Assembly: GCA_905221215.1 (NCBI GenBank)
Contig: CAJNCI010000016.1
Coordinates: 1 to 20,600, forward strand
DNA length: 20,600 nt
From: a bacterium
GTDB taxonomy: Bacteria > Bacillota > Bacilli > Lactobacillales > Streptococcaceae
Direction: 5' to 3'
Below, piece by piece: positions 6,844 through 14,587 of the stretch. Under the pieces are notes generated by a model. It did not search any database and was not told where the DNA came from. It saw only the letters and a program-made list of their open reading frames with translations. The first letter of the stretch is position 1. The number at the start of each line of letters is the position of its first letter. A program made the translations under genes and the position numbers.

Positions 6844-6855
6844 TTTACCGGTAAA
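6844..6855. promoter_or_regulatory. AdcR-like operator upstream of adh
   Basis: Perfect 12-bp palindrome TTTACCGGTAAA. It agrees with the AdcR (zinc-responsive MarR-type regulator) consensus TTAACYRGTTAA at 10 of 12 positions, with the two changes symmetric. Its centre is about 70 nt upstream of the predicted adh start site, a position suited to activation and not to blocking the promoter. This matches my recollection that AdcR activates adh in pneumococcus. Assignment is inferred. Confidence 0.5.
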
Positions 6856-6869
6856 GTACCATACATAAA

Positions 6870-6900
6870 AAAGCAGAAGCTAGTCTCTAACTTCTGCTTT
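6870..6900 (-). terminator. Terminator of nagA
   Basis: Minus-strand hairpin with perfect 10-bp arms AAAGCAGAAG and CTTCTGCTTT (6891-6900 and 6870-6879), an 11-nt loop and a T tract. It starts 5 nt behind the nagA stop codon and separates nagA from adh. Confidence 0.9.
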
Positions 6901-6905
6901 CTTTC

Positions 6906-8057
6906 TTATGCTTGATAACGTTTCACACCATCTAGGTAGGTTGCTACCAATTCCAAATCTTTATCTAGTACGATAAAGTCTGCGTCGTAGCCTTCACGGA
7001 TTTGGCCACAGACATCATCGATGTGAACAGATTTTGCTGGGTTGAGGCTGGCCATCATGACTGCTTCATGCGGATTCGCAATACCCCACTCGACTACATT
7101 TCTCATACCATCTTTAAGTTTGAGGATAGAACCTGCCAAATTTCCTGTAGATTTGAGGCGAGCAGTTCCATTTGCTACTACAACAGGGAATTCTCCCAAC
7201 ATATAGTCACCGTCTTCAAGCCCACCAGCTGTCATACAGTCCGTAATAAGAGCGATGTTTTCTGTCCCCTTTTGCTTAAGTAAAATCTCACAAGCTTTTG
7301 GATCTACGTGATAACCATCACAAATCAATTCAGCATAAGTATGTGGCAATTCATACATGGCTCCCACCATACCGAGCTCACGGTGAGTCAACCCACGCAT
7401 GCCATTGTAGGCATGTACCCAAACGCTCGCTCCAGCATCAACTGCCTTCTTAGCTTGTTCAAATGTCGCATCTGAGTGTCCAAGTGCAACTGTCACACCT
7501 TCACCTGTAATAGTACGTACAAAATCTTCCACCCCATCACGTTCTGGTGCAATAGCGATTTTATTTAGCATCCCTTTTGCAGCATCCTGCCAAGAATGAA
7601 ACTCCTCAACACCCGGGTCTCTCATATAAGTTGGATTTTGTGCCCCCTTAAAAGTTTCTGTGAAATATGGACCTTCATAATAAATCCCACGAATCTTAGC
7701 ACCTGTTGCTTCTTTATAATGGTTTCCAAGATTTTCAGTGACAGCAAACAATTGCTCATAAGTGGCTGTTAAAGTTGTGGGCAAGAAACTGGTAACACCG
7801 GTACTAAGAAGTCCTTCACTCATAGTATGCAATGTACCTTCAATGTTGTTGTCCATCACATCTACACCTGCATATCCATGAATATGAGTATCCACAAGAC
7901 CTGGTGCAATGCTATAACCAGTATAGTCAAGAACCTCTGCTCCTTCAGGAATTTGATCCACATGTTTCCCAAATTTGCCATCAACAAGTTCTAAGTACCC
8001 ACCGCGACGAATGCCAAATGGATAGAAAAACTGATCCGCTTTAACGTAATTAGGCAT
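6906..8057 (-). CDS. nagA: N-acetylglucosamine-6-phosphate deacetylase
   Basis: A 383-residue amidohydrolase that removes the acetyl group from GlcNAc-6-phosphate, giving glucosamine-6-phosphate for glycolysis or wall synthesis. Seen: the metal motif HIHG (His58, His60), Glu128 in EGPYF, His194 in LGHSDA, His215 in HAYNGM and the catalytic Asp273 in ITDCMTAGG. Length is normal for the family. Start ATG 8055-8057 follows a full Shine-Dalgarno sequence (AAGGAGG, 8066-8072). It stands alone between two terminators, with its own promoter and an amino-sugar operator upstream, so it is likely induced by GlcNAc-derived sugars. Related streptococci keep nagB elsewhere in the genome. Confidence 0.96.
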   Translation of the reverse strand: MPNYVKADQFFYPFGIRRGGYLELVDGKFGKHVDQIPEGAEVLDYTGYSIAPGLVDTHIHGYAGVDVMDNNIEGTLHTMSEGLLSTGVTSFLPTTLTATYEQLFAVTENLGNHYKEATGAKIRGIYYEGPYFTETFKGAQNPTYMRDPGVEEFHSWQDAAKGMLNKIAIAPERDGVEDFVRTITGEGVTVALGHSDATFEQAKKAVDAGASVWVHAYNGMRGLTHRELGMVGAMYELPHTYAELICDGYHVDPKACEILLKQKGTENIALITDCMTAGGLEDGDYMLGEFPVVVANGTARLKSTGNLAGSILKLKDGMRNVVEWGIANPHEAVMMASLNPAKSVHIDDVCGQIREGYDADFIVLDKDLELVATYLDGVKRYQA

Positions 8058-8107
8058 AATAATGACCTCCTTAAAAGATTACTTTTGATATTTATTATGT
8101 CAATTAC

Positions 8108-8136
8108 ATTATAAACCTTTCTGATTCATTTGTAAA
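8108..8136 (-). promoter_or_regulatory. nagA promoter
   Basis: Minus-strand -35 box TTTACA (8131-8136) and perfect -10 box TATAAT (8108-8113) separated by 17 nt. The predicted start site is near 8101, giving a leader of about 44 nt. Confidence 0.7.
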
Positions 8137-8150
8137 TGGTATAGACCTAT
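8136..8150. promoter_or_regulatory. NagR/DasR-type operator (dre-like)
   Basis: ATGGTATAGACCTAT (plus strand) contains the imperfect palindrome GGTATAGACC, close to the dre consensus TGGTCTAGACCA bound by GntR-family amino-sugar regulators (DasR, NagR). It touches the -35 box of the nagA promoter, a position suited to repression relieved by glucosamine-6-phosphate. Confidence 0.55.
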
Positions 8151-8166
8151 TTTCTAGAGATATTTT

Positions 8167-8194
8167 AAAAGAGCTGGATTTCTCCAACTCTTTT
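8167..8194 (-). terminator. Terminator of oatA
   Basis: Hairpin with 12-bp arms (8167-8178 and 8183-8194, one G-U pair) and a 4-nt loop. Both sides carry a run of T at the stem base, so it may work in either direction; the gene it serves is oatA, whose stop codon is 15 nt away. Confidence 0.75.
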
Positions 8195-8208
8195 CTTTTA
8201 AATACACG

Positions 8209-10026
8209 TTATTTTGATTTGACTGGCTTGTCTTGAGCTGTTTGCAAGGCTGTAGCAATGGTATCAGCATACAATTTAGCTCCTGCTTCAATTTTACTAT
8301 TGTCACTTCCGAAGTGAACCTGGTCTGTTCCTGTCCAGATCTCTGGATGTTCCTTAGCAGCTTGATTCCAATCGGCTATCGTGATATAAGGAGTCTTCTC
8401 TGCCAATTCTCTCATATAGGCAGCAGCCTTCTCAACGATTGCATAGGTCTCTTTTGTTTTATCTCCTTCATAAGGTGTCACCAAAATCATATGGTGACCC
8501 TTTGGAAGATTTTTCACGATACTATCCCAGTCTTCCTTGTAATTTTCAGGATTATTTACCCCAGTAGCAATGACCACCATCTTTGGTAGAAATTTATTCT
8601 GGCCATTGTTTAGCATGATTTCATTGGCAGTCTTGGTTGTTCTACTGACCTGCGCATTAATCTGTGCTCCAGGAAGGGCTGTCTGTAGAGCTGTATTGGC
8701 CCTTAGAGCCACTGAGTCACCAATTAACATTGTTCCATCGGCAATTCCCAAACTGTTTGCATCTGCCCGTTCTGCCATCAACTTGGTTTGGCCAATATTT
8801 GTCGCGGCTTGCTTCAATCCATTAACAGTTAAATCTGTCTCAAATGCTCCCACTTGTGGTGCCAACAAGGTCACTAAGAAGACAATGAAGGTCAAAATGC
8901 CTGTGCTTGCTGCAAGGATTGTGTGAATATAAGGCAGGGGACGAAGGGTTTGTATAATAGGTGTACTCTTTCCTGCAATCCAAGGTTCCAACACATAAAA
9001 TGACAGACTGGCAAATCCATAAGAAAAAATCAAAGTCAGTAACACAGCAAGAAGATTTGATGTCAACTGTGAGAAAATAATGTAGAAAGGCCAATGGAAA
9101 AGATAAACCGCATAGCTAGTATCCGCTAAAAAGCTGATAATCTTTGGCTCCTGCACGTTAGGAGTCTTTTCATGCAAGACACGCGCCGCCAGAATCATGG
9201 CAAGGGCTGCAAGACTGGCAAGCAAGAAGCCAATGAGATAGGCAAAGAGATAGGTGAATTTGACAAATAAGGTCAAAATGAGTAAGAAGACAAATCCTCC
9301 TGCAAAAACCAATAGGGTCTTTCGTAAATCCCAGATTTTATCCAATTGCTTGACGAGGGAAGTCGTCTGACGAACGCCTACGATAGTTGCCAGGATGCTC
9401 CCCAAAAAGAATGGATAGACATGAGTTAAGCTGGAGAAATAAACAGATGAATAAGAGGTTACTAGAAAACTACCAATAAACATTGAGAAGAAACTAATCA
9501 AGAAGGCAGCAGCAGACAAGAGAAAAACCATCCCTCTCAACTGACCATTTGATCTAGACTGTTTGGATAAGAACCAAACTGCCAATCCCCAAAGAATATA
9601 GTAGTGCACCTCAACAGCCAAGCTCCAATTATGAACAAACAAATGAGGAATAAACTGAGATTCATAACTCCCACCTGTTAGCAGTTCATAGAAGTTGGTC
9701 ATAAAGCCTAAAACACCTGCAATCTGGCCACCAATTCCAGCAACATAGTCTTGGCGAACCAAAAAAGTAAAAGGCATGGTTACCAAGACCATCAAAACTA
9801 CAGGTGGCACAATCCGATAAAAACGTCTCCTAAAAAATCCAACCAAGTCAATCTCATGATCTTTAGAAAATTCTTCGATAAGTAGAGCCGTAATCAGGAA
9901 ACCTGAAAATGTGAAAAAGACATCTACCCCGAAAAATCCTCCAGGAAAGATAGTCTGAAAGAAATGATACAAGAGTACTAGGAGTAAACCTGTAATCCTA
10001 ATCAAGGAAAACCATTTAATGCGCAT
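8209..10026 (-). CDS. oatA: Peptidoglycan O-acetyltransferase OatA (Adr)
   Basis: A 605-residue membrane protein of the acyltransferase-3 family. Residues 1 to about 385 hold some ten to eleven membrane helices with RFYRIVPP and the NWSLAVEVHYY signature; the last 170 residues form an extracellular SGNH/GDSL domain. Its catalytic residues are visible: Ser438 in GDSVALRAN, oxyanion Asn491 in TGVNN, and Asp568 and His571 in DQVH. These numbers equal those I recall for pneumococcal OatA. It acetylates the C6 hydroxyl of MurNAc in the wall, protecting against lysozyme and changing beta-lactam response. Start ATG 10024-10026 has AAGGAAG upstream, at slightly long spacing. It has terminators on both sides and is probably a single-gene unit. 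Confidence 0.92.
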   Translation of the reverse strand: MRIKWFSLIRITGLLLVLLYHFFQTIFPGGFFGVDVFFTFSGFLITALLIEEFSKDHEIDLVGFFRRRFYRIVPPVVLMVLVTMPFTFLVRQDYVAGIGGQIAGVLGFMTNFYELLTGGSYESQFIPHLFVHNWSLAVEVHYYILWGLAVWFLSKQSRSNGQLRGMVFLLSAAAFLISFFSMFIGSFLVTSYSSVYFSSLTHVYPFFLGSILATIVGVRQTTSLVKQLDKIWDLRKTLLVFAGGFVFLLILTLFVKFTYLFAYLIGFLLASLAALAMILAARVLHEKTPNVQEPKIISFLADTSYAVYLFHWPFYIIFSQLTSNLLAVLLTLIFSYGFASLSFYVLEPWIAGKSTPIIQTLRPLPYIHTILAASTGILTFIVFLVTLLAPQVGAFETDLTVNGLKQAATNIGQTKLMAERADANSLGIADGTMLIGDSVALRANTALQTALPGAQINAQVSRTTKTANEIMLNNGQNKFLPKMVVIATGVNNPENYKEDWDSIVKNLPKGHHMILVTPYEGDKTKETYAIVEKAAAYMRELAEKTPYITIADWNQAAKEHPEIWTGTDQVHFGSDNSKIEAGAKLYADTIATALQTAQDKPVKSK

Positions 10027-10079
10027 ACGAGTTTATTCTTCCTTTCGTTATACACTTTATTCTATCAAAAAAAGAAGAA

Positions 10080-10105
10080 AAATCCTAAGAGAAAACTTAG
10101 GATTT
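10080..10105 (-). terminator. Terminator of tgt
   Basis: Minus-strand hairpin with perfect 10-bp arms (10096-10105 and 10080-10089), 6-nt loop and a long T-rich tail. It lies just behind the tgt stop codon, upstream of oatA. Confidence 0.88.
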
Positions 10106-10126
10106 TTAGCTTATATCCATTCCATT

Positions 10127-11305
<1,179 letters not shown>

Positions 11306-11307
11306 TC

Positions 11308-11365
11308 ATACTTTGTGCCCAAGGGCATACTGTATGATTTTATCAAAAAAAGCTGGAACTGTCAC
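11308..11365 (-). promoter_or_regulatory. tgt promoter and leader inverted repeat
   Basis: Minus-strand -35 box GTGACA (11360-11365), 17-nt spacer, -10 box TAAAAT (11337-11342). The predicted start is near 11330. An imperfect 30-bp inverted repeat at 11308-11337 (CATAC outer arms, GCCC/GGGC inner arms) covers the start of the transcript and could be an operator or a 5' stem-loop. A second hairpin, CTGGGA/TCCCAG at 11285-11303, lies just ahead of the ribosome binding site. Confidence 0.5.
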
Positions 11366-11371
11366 GAACTA

Positions 11372-11380
11372 TGGTATAAT
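11372..11380 (+). promoter_or_regulatory. Extended -10 promoter of the DUF975 gene
   Basis: TGGTATAAT is a perfect extended -10 element (TGnTATAAT). Its end is only 6 nt ahead of the ATG at 11387-11389, so transcription should begin at or very near the start codon. It faces away from the tgt promoter, with the -35 regions of the two overlapping around 11352-11365. Confidence 0.75.
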
Positions 11381-11386
11381 GAGAGA

Positions 11387-12244
11387 ATGAAATACCCAAA
11401 AATTGATTTAAAAACCATTCGTCTGCAGGCCAGACAATTTCAGGCTGAAAATCCCCGCCTCTTTCTCATCTATCTCTTACCTAGCATGCTGGTCATCTTG
11501 TCTGGCTTCCTTAATCCCTTAGAGCGTATCAACGAGTCTATTTTAGAGCAATCCTTTTTAAGCGTTCTTGGTCATGTATTCCAAGCCTACCTTTTTCCAC
11601 TATTAGTCTCCTTTATCGGAACGATTCTCCTAACCAGTTCAGTTTACACAACACTTAAACTTATCAAGAATCCTGATACAGAACTATCCGTCAAAAATAG
11701 TCTCGCTCTCTTTAACGAAGAGTACTTTTCACAAACCTTTTTGACTCTCCTTCTCAAACGTTTCTATCTCTTCTTATGGAGCATTCCTAGTTTACTCGGG
11801 ATTTACTTCCTCTTTTACAGTAGCTTTCTAGCAAAGAAATTCGTTGCAATCCATCCTGAATTTCCTAATCTGGATCTCACGTCAGTTGAAACTGAAGGCT
11901 TCCTCATGACCTTTGGCCTCTACTTTCTAGCAAGTATCTTCTTAATGATTATAGGAAATAGTCTCTATATCCCACAATACTATGCCTATTCGCAGGTAGA
12001 ATTTCTCCTCTGTGACACACTAGACTTGGGACAAGCCAAACCAGGACAAATCCTTAAAACCAGCCGTTTCCTGATGAAAGGTTACAAGGTTCAGCGCTTT
12101 GTTCTAGACTTACAACTCCTTCCTTGGTACTTCCTCAATTGGATTACCTTTGGAATTGCTAGTTTCTCACTCCTGCCCTACATTCAAATCAATAAAATAA
12201 TTTTTTACCGAGCAGTACTAGCTCGAAAACGTCCAAAAGCTTGA
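11387..12244 (+). CDS. DUF975 family membrane protein
   Basis: A 285-residue protein with about five to six hydrophobic segments (near residues 30-45, 70-95, 125-150, 180-205, 245-270), starting MKYPKIDLKTIRLQARQF. It fits the DUF975 family of integral membrane proteins common in streptococci; no catalytic motif is visible and I know of no proven function. It is the only gene on the plus strand in this part of the window, divergent from tgt and convergent with pcp. I chose ATG 11387 because the -10 box ends 6 nt earlier; an in-frame ATG at 11315 lies upstream of this promoter, inside the tgt leader, and lacks a ribosome binding site. The transcript is therefore probably leaderless. The stop codon lies in the terminator stem. 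Confidence 0.75.
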   Translation: MKYPKIDLKTIRLQARQFQAENPRLFLIYLLPSMLVILSGFLNPLERINESILEQSFLSVLGHVFQAYLFPLLVSFIGTILLTSSVYTTLKLIKNPDTELSVKNSLALFNEEYFSQTFLTLLLKRFYLFLWSIPSLLGIYFLFYSSFLAKKFVAIHPEFPNLDLTSVETEGFLMTFGLYFLASIFLMIIGNSLYIPQYYAYSQVEFLLCDTLDLGQAKPGQILKTSRFLMKGYKVQRFVLDLQLLPWYFLNWITFGIASFSLLPYIQINKIIFYRAVLARKRPKA

Positions 12245-12266
12245 AGGTTTTCCCTCAAGCTTTTTT
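12235..12266. terminator. Bidirectional terminator between the DUF975 gene and pcp
   Basis: Hairpin with 10-bp arms AAAAGCTTGA (12235-12244) and TCAAGCTTTT (12255-12264), a 10-nt loop and T runs on both strands. It ends both convergent genes; the DUF975 stop codon (12242-12244) is part of the left arm. Confidence 0.9.
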
Positions 12267-12269
12267 CTA

Positions 12270-12914
12270 TCAATGAGTTTCTCCGCCTACCAACTTGAGA
12301 TCCTGATCTCCATGTTCGATAATGGCGCAGATTGCCACTTCTATCCCCCGCCTAATATCCACTAAACTCATAGCTGGAGTAGTCGGTCGATTCACCACCT
12401 GTTCCATCATATAAGGAATATGCATAAACCCCGCCTTAACATGTGGAAATTTCTTTTCTACCAAATAGAGGGCCTGATACATCAAATGATTGCAGACAAA
12501 AGTCCCTGCTGTATTGGAAACAGAGGCCGGCAAGCCCTCTTTTTTTATAGCTTGAACCATTGCTTTAATCGGTAGACTACTAAAGTAGGCCGGAGCACCG
12601 TCTGGTCGAATGGAAAGGTCAATCGGTTGATTGCCTTCATTATCTGGTATGCGTGCATCGTCTTGATTAATGGCCACTCGTTCAGGCGTCAAGCTAGACC
12701 TTCCACCTGCTTGGCCAATACAAAGGACAAAGTCAGGTTGATAACGGTTCATTTCTTCTTCCAATACATGGGCAGATTTATGAAAAACTGTCGGTACTTC
12801 TAGCCAACGGACCTCCGCACCATGGATTTCAGCTGGTAGACCTTTAATGGCCTCCAAGGCTGGATTGACCTTTTCCCCTCCAAAGGGCTCAAAACCTGTC
12901 ACTAATACTTTCAT
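12270..12914 (-). CDS. pcp: Pyrrolidone-carboxylate peptidase
   Basis: A 214-residue cysteine peptidase (family C15) that removes N-terminal pyroglutamate from peptides in the cytoplasm. The start [13 protein letters not shown] is diagnostic, and the catalytic residues are visible: Glu78 in PERVAIN, Cys141 in [10 protein letters not shown] and His165 in FMHIPY. Length is normal. The ribosome binding site GAGGAG lies 9 nt ahead of ATG 12912-12914. It ends at the shared terminator with the DUF975 gene. Confidence 0.97.
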   Translation of the reverse strand: MKVLVTGFEPFGGEKVNPALEAIKGLPAEIHGAEVRWLEVPTVFHKSAHVLEEEMNRYQPDFVLCIGQAGGRSSLTPERVAINQDDARIPDNEGNQPIDLSIRPDGAPAYFSSLPIKAMVQAIKKEGLPASVSNTAGTFVCNHLMYQALYLVEKKFPHVKAGFMHIPYMMEQVVNRPTTPAMSLVDIRRGIEVAICAIIEHGDQDLKLVGGETH

Positions 12915-12966
12915 TTCTAACTCCTCAAAACCAATTCAATGAAACTCTTTTTCTGACAATAAAATA

Positions 12967-12975
12967 AGTATAACA
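12967..12975 (-). promoter_or_regulatory. Extended -10 promoter of pcp
   Basis: Minus strand reads TGTTATACT, an extended -10 box (TGnTATACT), about 53 nt ahead of the pcp start codon. No good -35 box is visible, as is common for extended -10 promoters of streptococci. Confidence 0.5.
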
Positions 12976-13028
12976 TATTTCCCTTATTCTGGAGTGAAAA
13001 GGACTAGCGAAACTAGAATTGGCCTCTG

Positions 13029-13141
13029 ATACTCAATGAAAATCAAAGAGCAAACTAGGAAGCTATCCGTAGGTTGCTCAAAGCACAGCTTTGAGGTTGC
13101 AGATAAAACTGACATAGTTTGAAGAGATTTTCGAAGAGTAT
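13029..13141. repeat. BOX-type interspersed repeat
   Basis: A 113-bp element bounded by inverted ends ATACTC...GAGTAT. The left part (ATACTCAATGAAAATCAAAG, then AGCAAACTAGGAAGCTA) matches boxA as I remember it from pneumococcus, and the right part (GTTTGAAGAGATTTTCGAAG) matches boxC. The middle, with GTTGCTCAAAGCAC and CTTTGAGGTTG, forms an internal hairpin. BOX elements are non-autonomous repeats scattered between genes in the mitis group. Here it sits between the terminator of the LysM gene and the pcp promoter. The rest of 12915-13222 holds only that promoter and terminator. Confidence 0.8.
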
Positions 13142-13150
13142 GACAAAGAA

Positions 13151-13199
13151 AAAACGAACGAGAGTCGCTTCCTATCATGAAAGCTAGTTCTCATTCGTC
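13151..13199 (-). terminator. Terminator of the LysM protein gene
   Basis: Long minus-strand hairpin: ACGAATGAGA (13189-13198) pairs with TCTCGTTCGT (13154-13163, one G-U), with a second inner pairing GCTTTC/GGAAGC, followed by TTTTTTC. It ends about 24 nt behind the stop codon and directly abuts the BOX element. Confidence 0.8.
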
Positions 13200-13222
13200 A
13201 AAATGATATTACCAAGTCTGGT

Positions 13223-14425
13223 TTATCCATTCATTGAAACGTGAACGTGATCATAGTGGTTTTCTGTCACGCTACCACGGTCTGGCATTGGATTCCAAGT
13301 ATTAGCTGGTCCATATTTACTATCGAATGGAGCATAGAAACGTTGTTTCCAGATAATATAACTGATACCACGGCTAGCCATGTTTTGAATAGCGTATTCC
13401 GCAATCCTATCCCCTAGTTCTGAACCTTCTGGTACCATAAAGTCGATAGCCAAACCTTTTCCGTGATCTCCACTGTCTCCTGGACGGTAACCGCTAAAGG
13501 ATGTGATGCCAAACAAGTTGGCAATTTCTTCTTTAAAGGCAGCTGTTTGTGGTTGAAGGCCTGCATTTTCAGATTTTGCTACTGCAAGTCCAGCATAATC
13601 AGGCGCAGCTGGAGCTGCGTAAGTTGTTGAAGTTGTTTTCGTCTCTTCTGGTTGATAAGTAGAAACTGCTGGTGTAGCTTCACTTGATGCTACTTCTTTT
13701 ACTTCTTCTGAACTTGTTGCAGTTGTCTCGGTTGATTTTTCTTCTACTGGAGTTGTAGTTGTTGCCACTGTTGACGCAGCCTGAGGGCTGGCTTGTGTTT
13801 CCTCTTTCTCAGCTGGAGTCGTTGCCTGAGGAGCTTCTTCTGCAACTGGACTGCTTGTTTCGACTGTTTGCTCCGCTGACGTAGATGAGTCTGTAGATGG
13901 TGCCACTTCTTCTGCAGCAGTCACTGTCTCTGCAACTTCTGATTTTGTTGTTACTTCTTTTGTACTTGTAGTTTCTACCGCTTTTGGAGCTTCAGCAATA
14001 GGTTGAGAAAGGTCTGCAACCTGAACAGTTTGATCATCAACGGTTACTTGATTGGTTGTCAAATTTGCTGTCGCAGTTGTCACTTCTTCACTAGAGTCTG
14101 CTTGAGGAGTTTGGATTTCAACTTCTGTTACTTCTTCTGATTCATTGACAGTTGTTGTCAAAACAGTTTCTGGGAAAATCAAGTCCATATTCGTGATTTT
14201 ATTCAAATTCGCAAGAACTGTGACATCTACACCAAAGGCTTCTGCAATGGTGCTCAAAGTATCACCATACTGAACTATATAACTTGTTTTGTTGTCCGTT
14301 TTAGTCAAATCGTTTTGGATTTGCTCAACACTACGTGCAGTCCAAAGAACTTCTTCTGCTTGAGTTGCCAATACTGGGGCAAATGACAAGGCCACTGTTG
14401 ATACTAATAACATTTTTTTCTTCAT
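13223..14425 (-). CDS. Secreted LysM protein with M15-like C-terminal domain
   Basis: A 400-residue surface protein. Signal peptide at residues 1-23 (cleavage near TQA/EE); one LysM peptidoglycan-binding domain at about 48-92 (YIVQYGDTLSTIAEAFGVD); a low-complexity linker of about 190 residues rich in Thr, Glu, Ser, Ala and Val (95-290); and a C-terminal domain with DHGKGLAIDF (His321, Asp328) and HYDHVHVS (His393, His395). The HxxGxAxD plus HVH pattern is that of zinc peptidases of the M15 (VanY-like) fold and of the ARB_07466-type domain, so wall-peptide hydrolysis is possible but unproven. It resembles pneumococcal Spr1875 (SP_2063), an immunogenic protein that I recall as part of the WalRK regulon. 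Start ATG 14423-14425 has AAGGAAG upstream. Confidence 0.88.
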   Translation of the reverse strand: MKKKMLLVSTVALSFAPVLATQAEEVLWTARSVEQIQNDLTKTDNKTSYIVQYGDTLSTIAEAFGVDVTVLANLNKITNMDLIFPETVLTTTVNESEEVTEVEIQTPQADSSEEVTTATANLTTNQVTVDDQTVQVADLSQPIAEAPKAVETTSTKEVTTKSEVAETVTAAEEVAPSTDSSTSAEQTVETSSPVAEEAPQATTPAEKEETQASPQAASTVATTTTPVEEKSTETTATSSEEVKEVASSEATPAVSTYQPEETKTTSTTYAAPAAPDYAGLAVAKSENAGLQPQTAAFKEEIANLFGITSFSGYRPGDSGDHGKGLAIDFMVPEGSELGDRIAEYAIQNMASRGISYIIWKQRFYAPFDSKYGPANTWNPMPDRGSVTENHYDHVHVSMNG

Positions 14426-14433
14426 TCTTTCAA

Positions 14434-14467
14434 CTTCCTTTCAAATGAGTACCTGTCTATCATAACA
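14434..14467 (-). promoter_or_regulatory. Promoter and ribosome binding site of the LysM protein gene
   Basis: Minus strand carries an extended -10 box TGTTATGAT (14459-14467), giving a start near 14452, and the ribosome binding site AAGGAAG (14434-14440). The promoter lies directly behind the terminator of the upstream operon. Confidence 0.6.
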
Positions 14468-14480
14468 CAAAAAGAGCTGA

Positions 14481-14500
14481 AAAAAAGCCCTCTCGGGCCT
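14481..14500 (-). terminator. Terminator of the MATE-HAD operon
   Basis: Minus-strand hairpin AGGCCC-GAGA-GGGCTT with a tetraloop and a run of seven T. It lies about 90 nt behind the HAD stop codon, just ahead of the LysM gene promoter. Confidence 0.8.
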
Positions 14501-14526
14501 ATTTAACAGAACTGTCTATTCCTTGT

Positions 14527-14580
14527 AACAAACTCGGTTACTTGAAATAGTTTGTTAGGTCTCTGTCACAAAACTGACAC
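14527..14580. promoter_or_regulatory. Two inverted repeats between the HAD and LysM genes
   Basis: A perfect 8-bp inverted repeat AACAAACT...AGTTTGTT (14527-14556) and a shorter palindrome TGTCA-N6-TGACA (14565-14580). On the minus strand TGTGTC-N5-TGTGAC overlaps the latter and resembles a degenerate WalR direct repeat (TGTNAN-N5-TGTNAN). They lie between the HAD stop codon and its terminator, so they could be operators for the LysM gene, 3'-UTR structures, or part of a small RNA. Confidence 0.3.
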
Positions 14581-14587
14581 AATCTTT

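Noticed and set aside
6402..6854. 150-residue plus-strand frame opposite adh
   Set aside because: Antisense to a well-supported gene, with no ribosome binding site or recognisable domain.
6744..6866. N-terminal extension of adh (MYGTLPVNKK)
   Set aside because: It crosses the adh promoter and is Lys/Asn-rich in a way unlike the family; ATG 6741-6743 has a perfect ribosome binding site.
8840..9094. Minus-strand frame of 84 residues inside oatA
   Set aside because: A shadow of oatA in another frame; no ribosome binding site, and oatA is intact with its catalytic residues.
11315..11386. Upstream start for the DUF975 gene (MPKGILYDF)
   Set aside because: It lies before the extended -10 box and overlaps the tgt leader, without a ribosome binding site; family similarity begins at MKYPKIDL.
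12984..13178. Small minus-strand frame over the BOX element
   Set aside because: It consists of BOX repeat and terminator sequence; no start signals or family resemblance.
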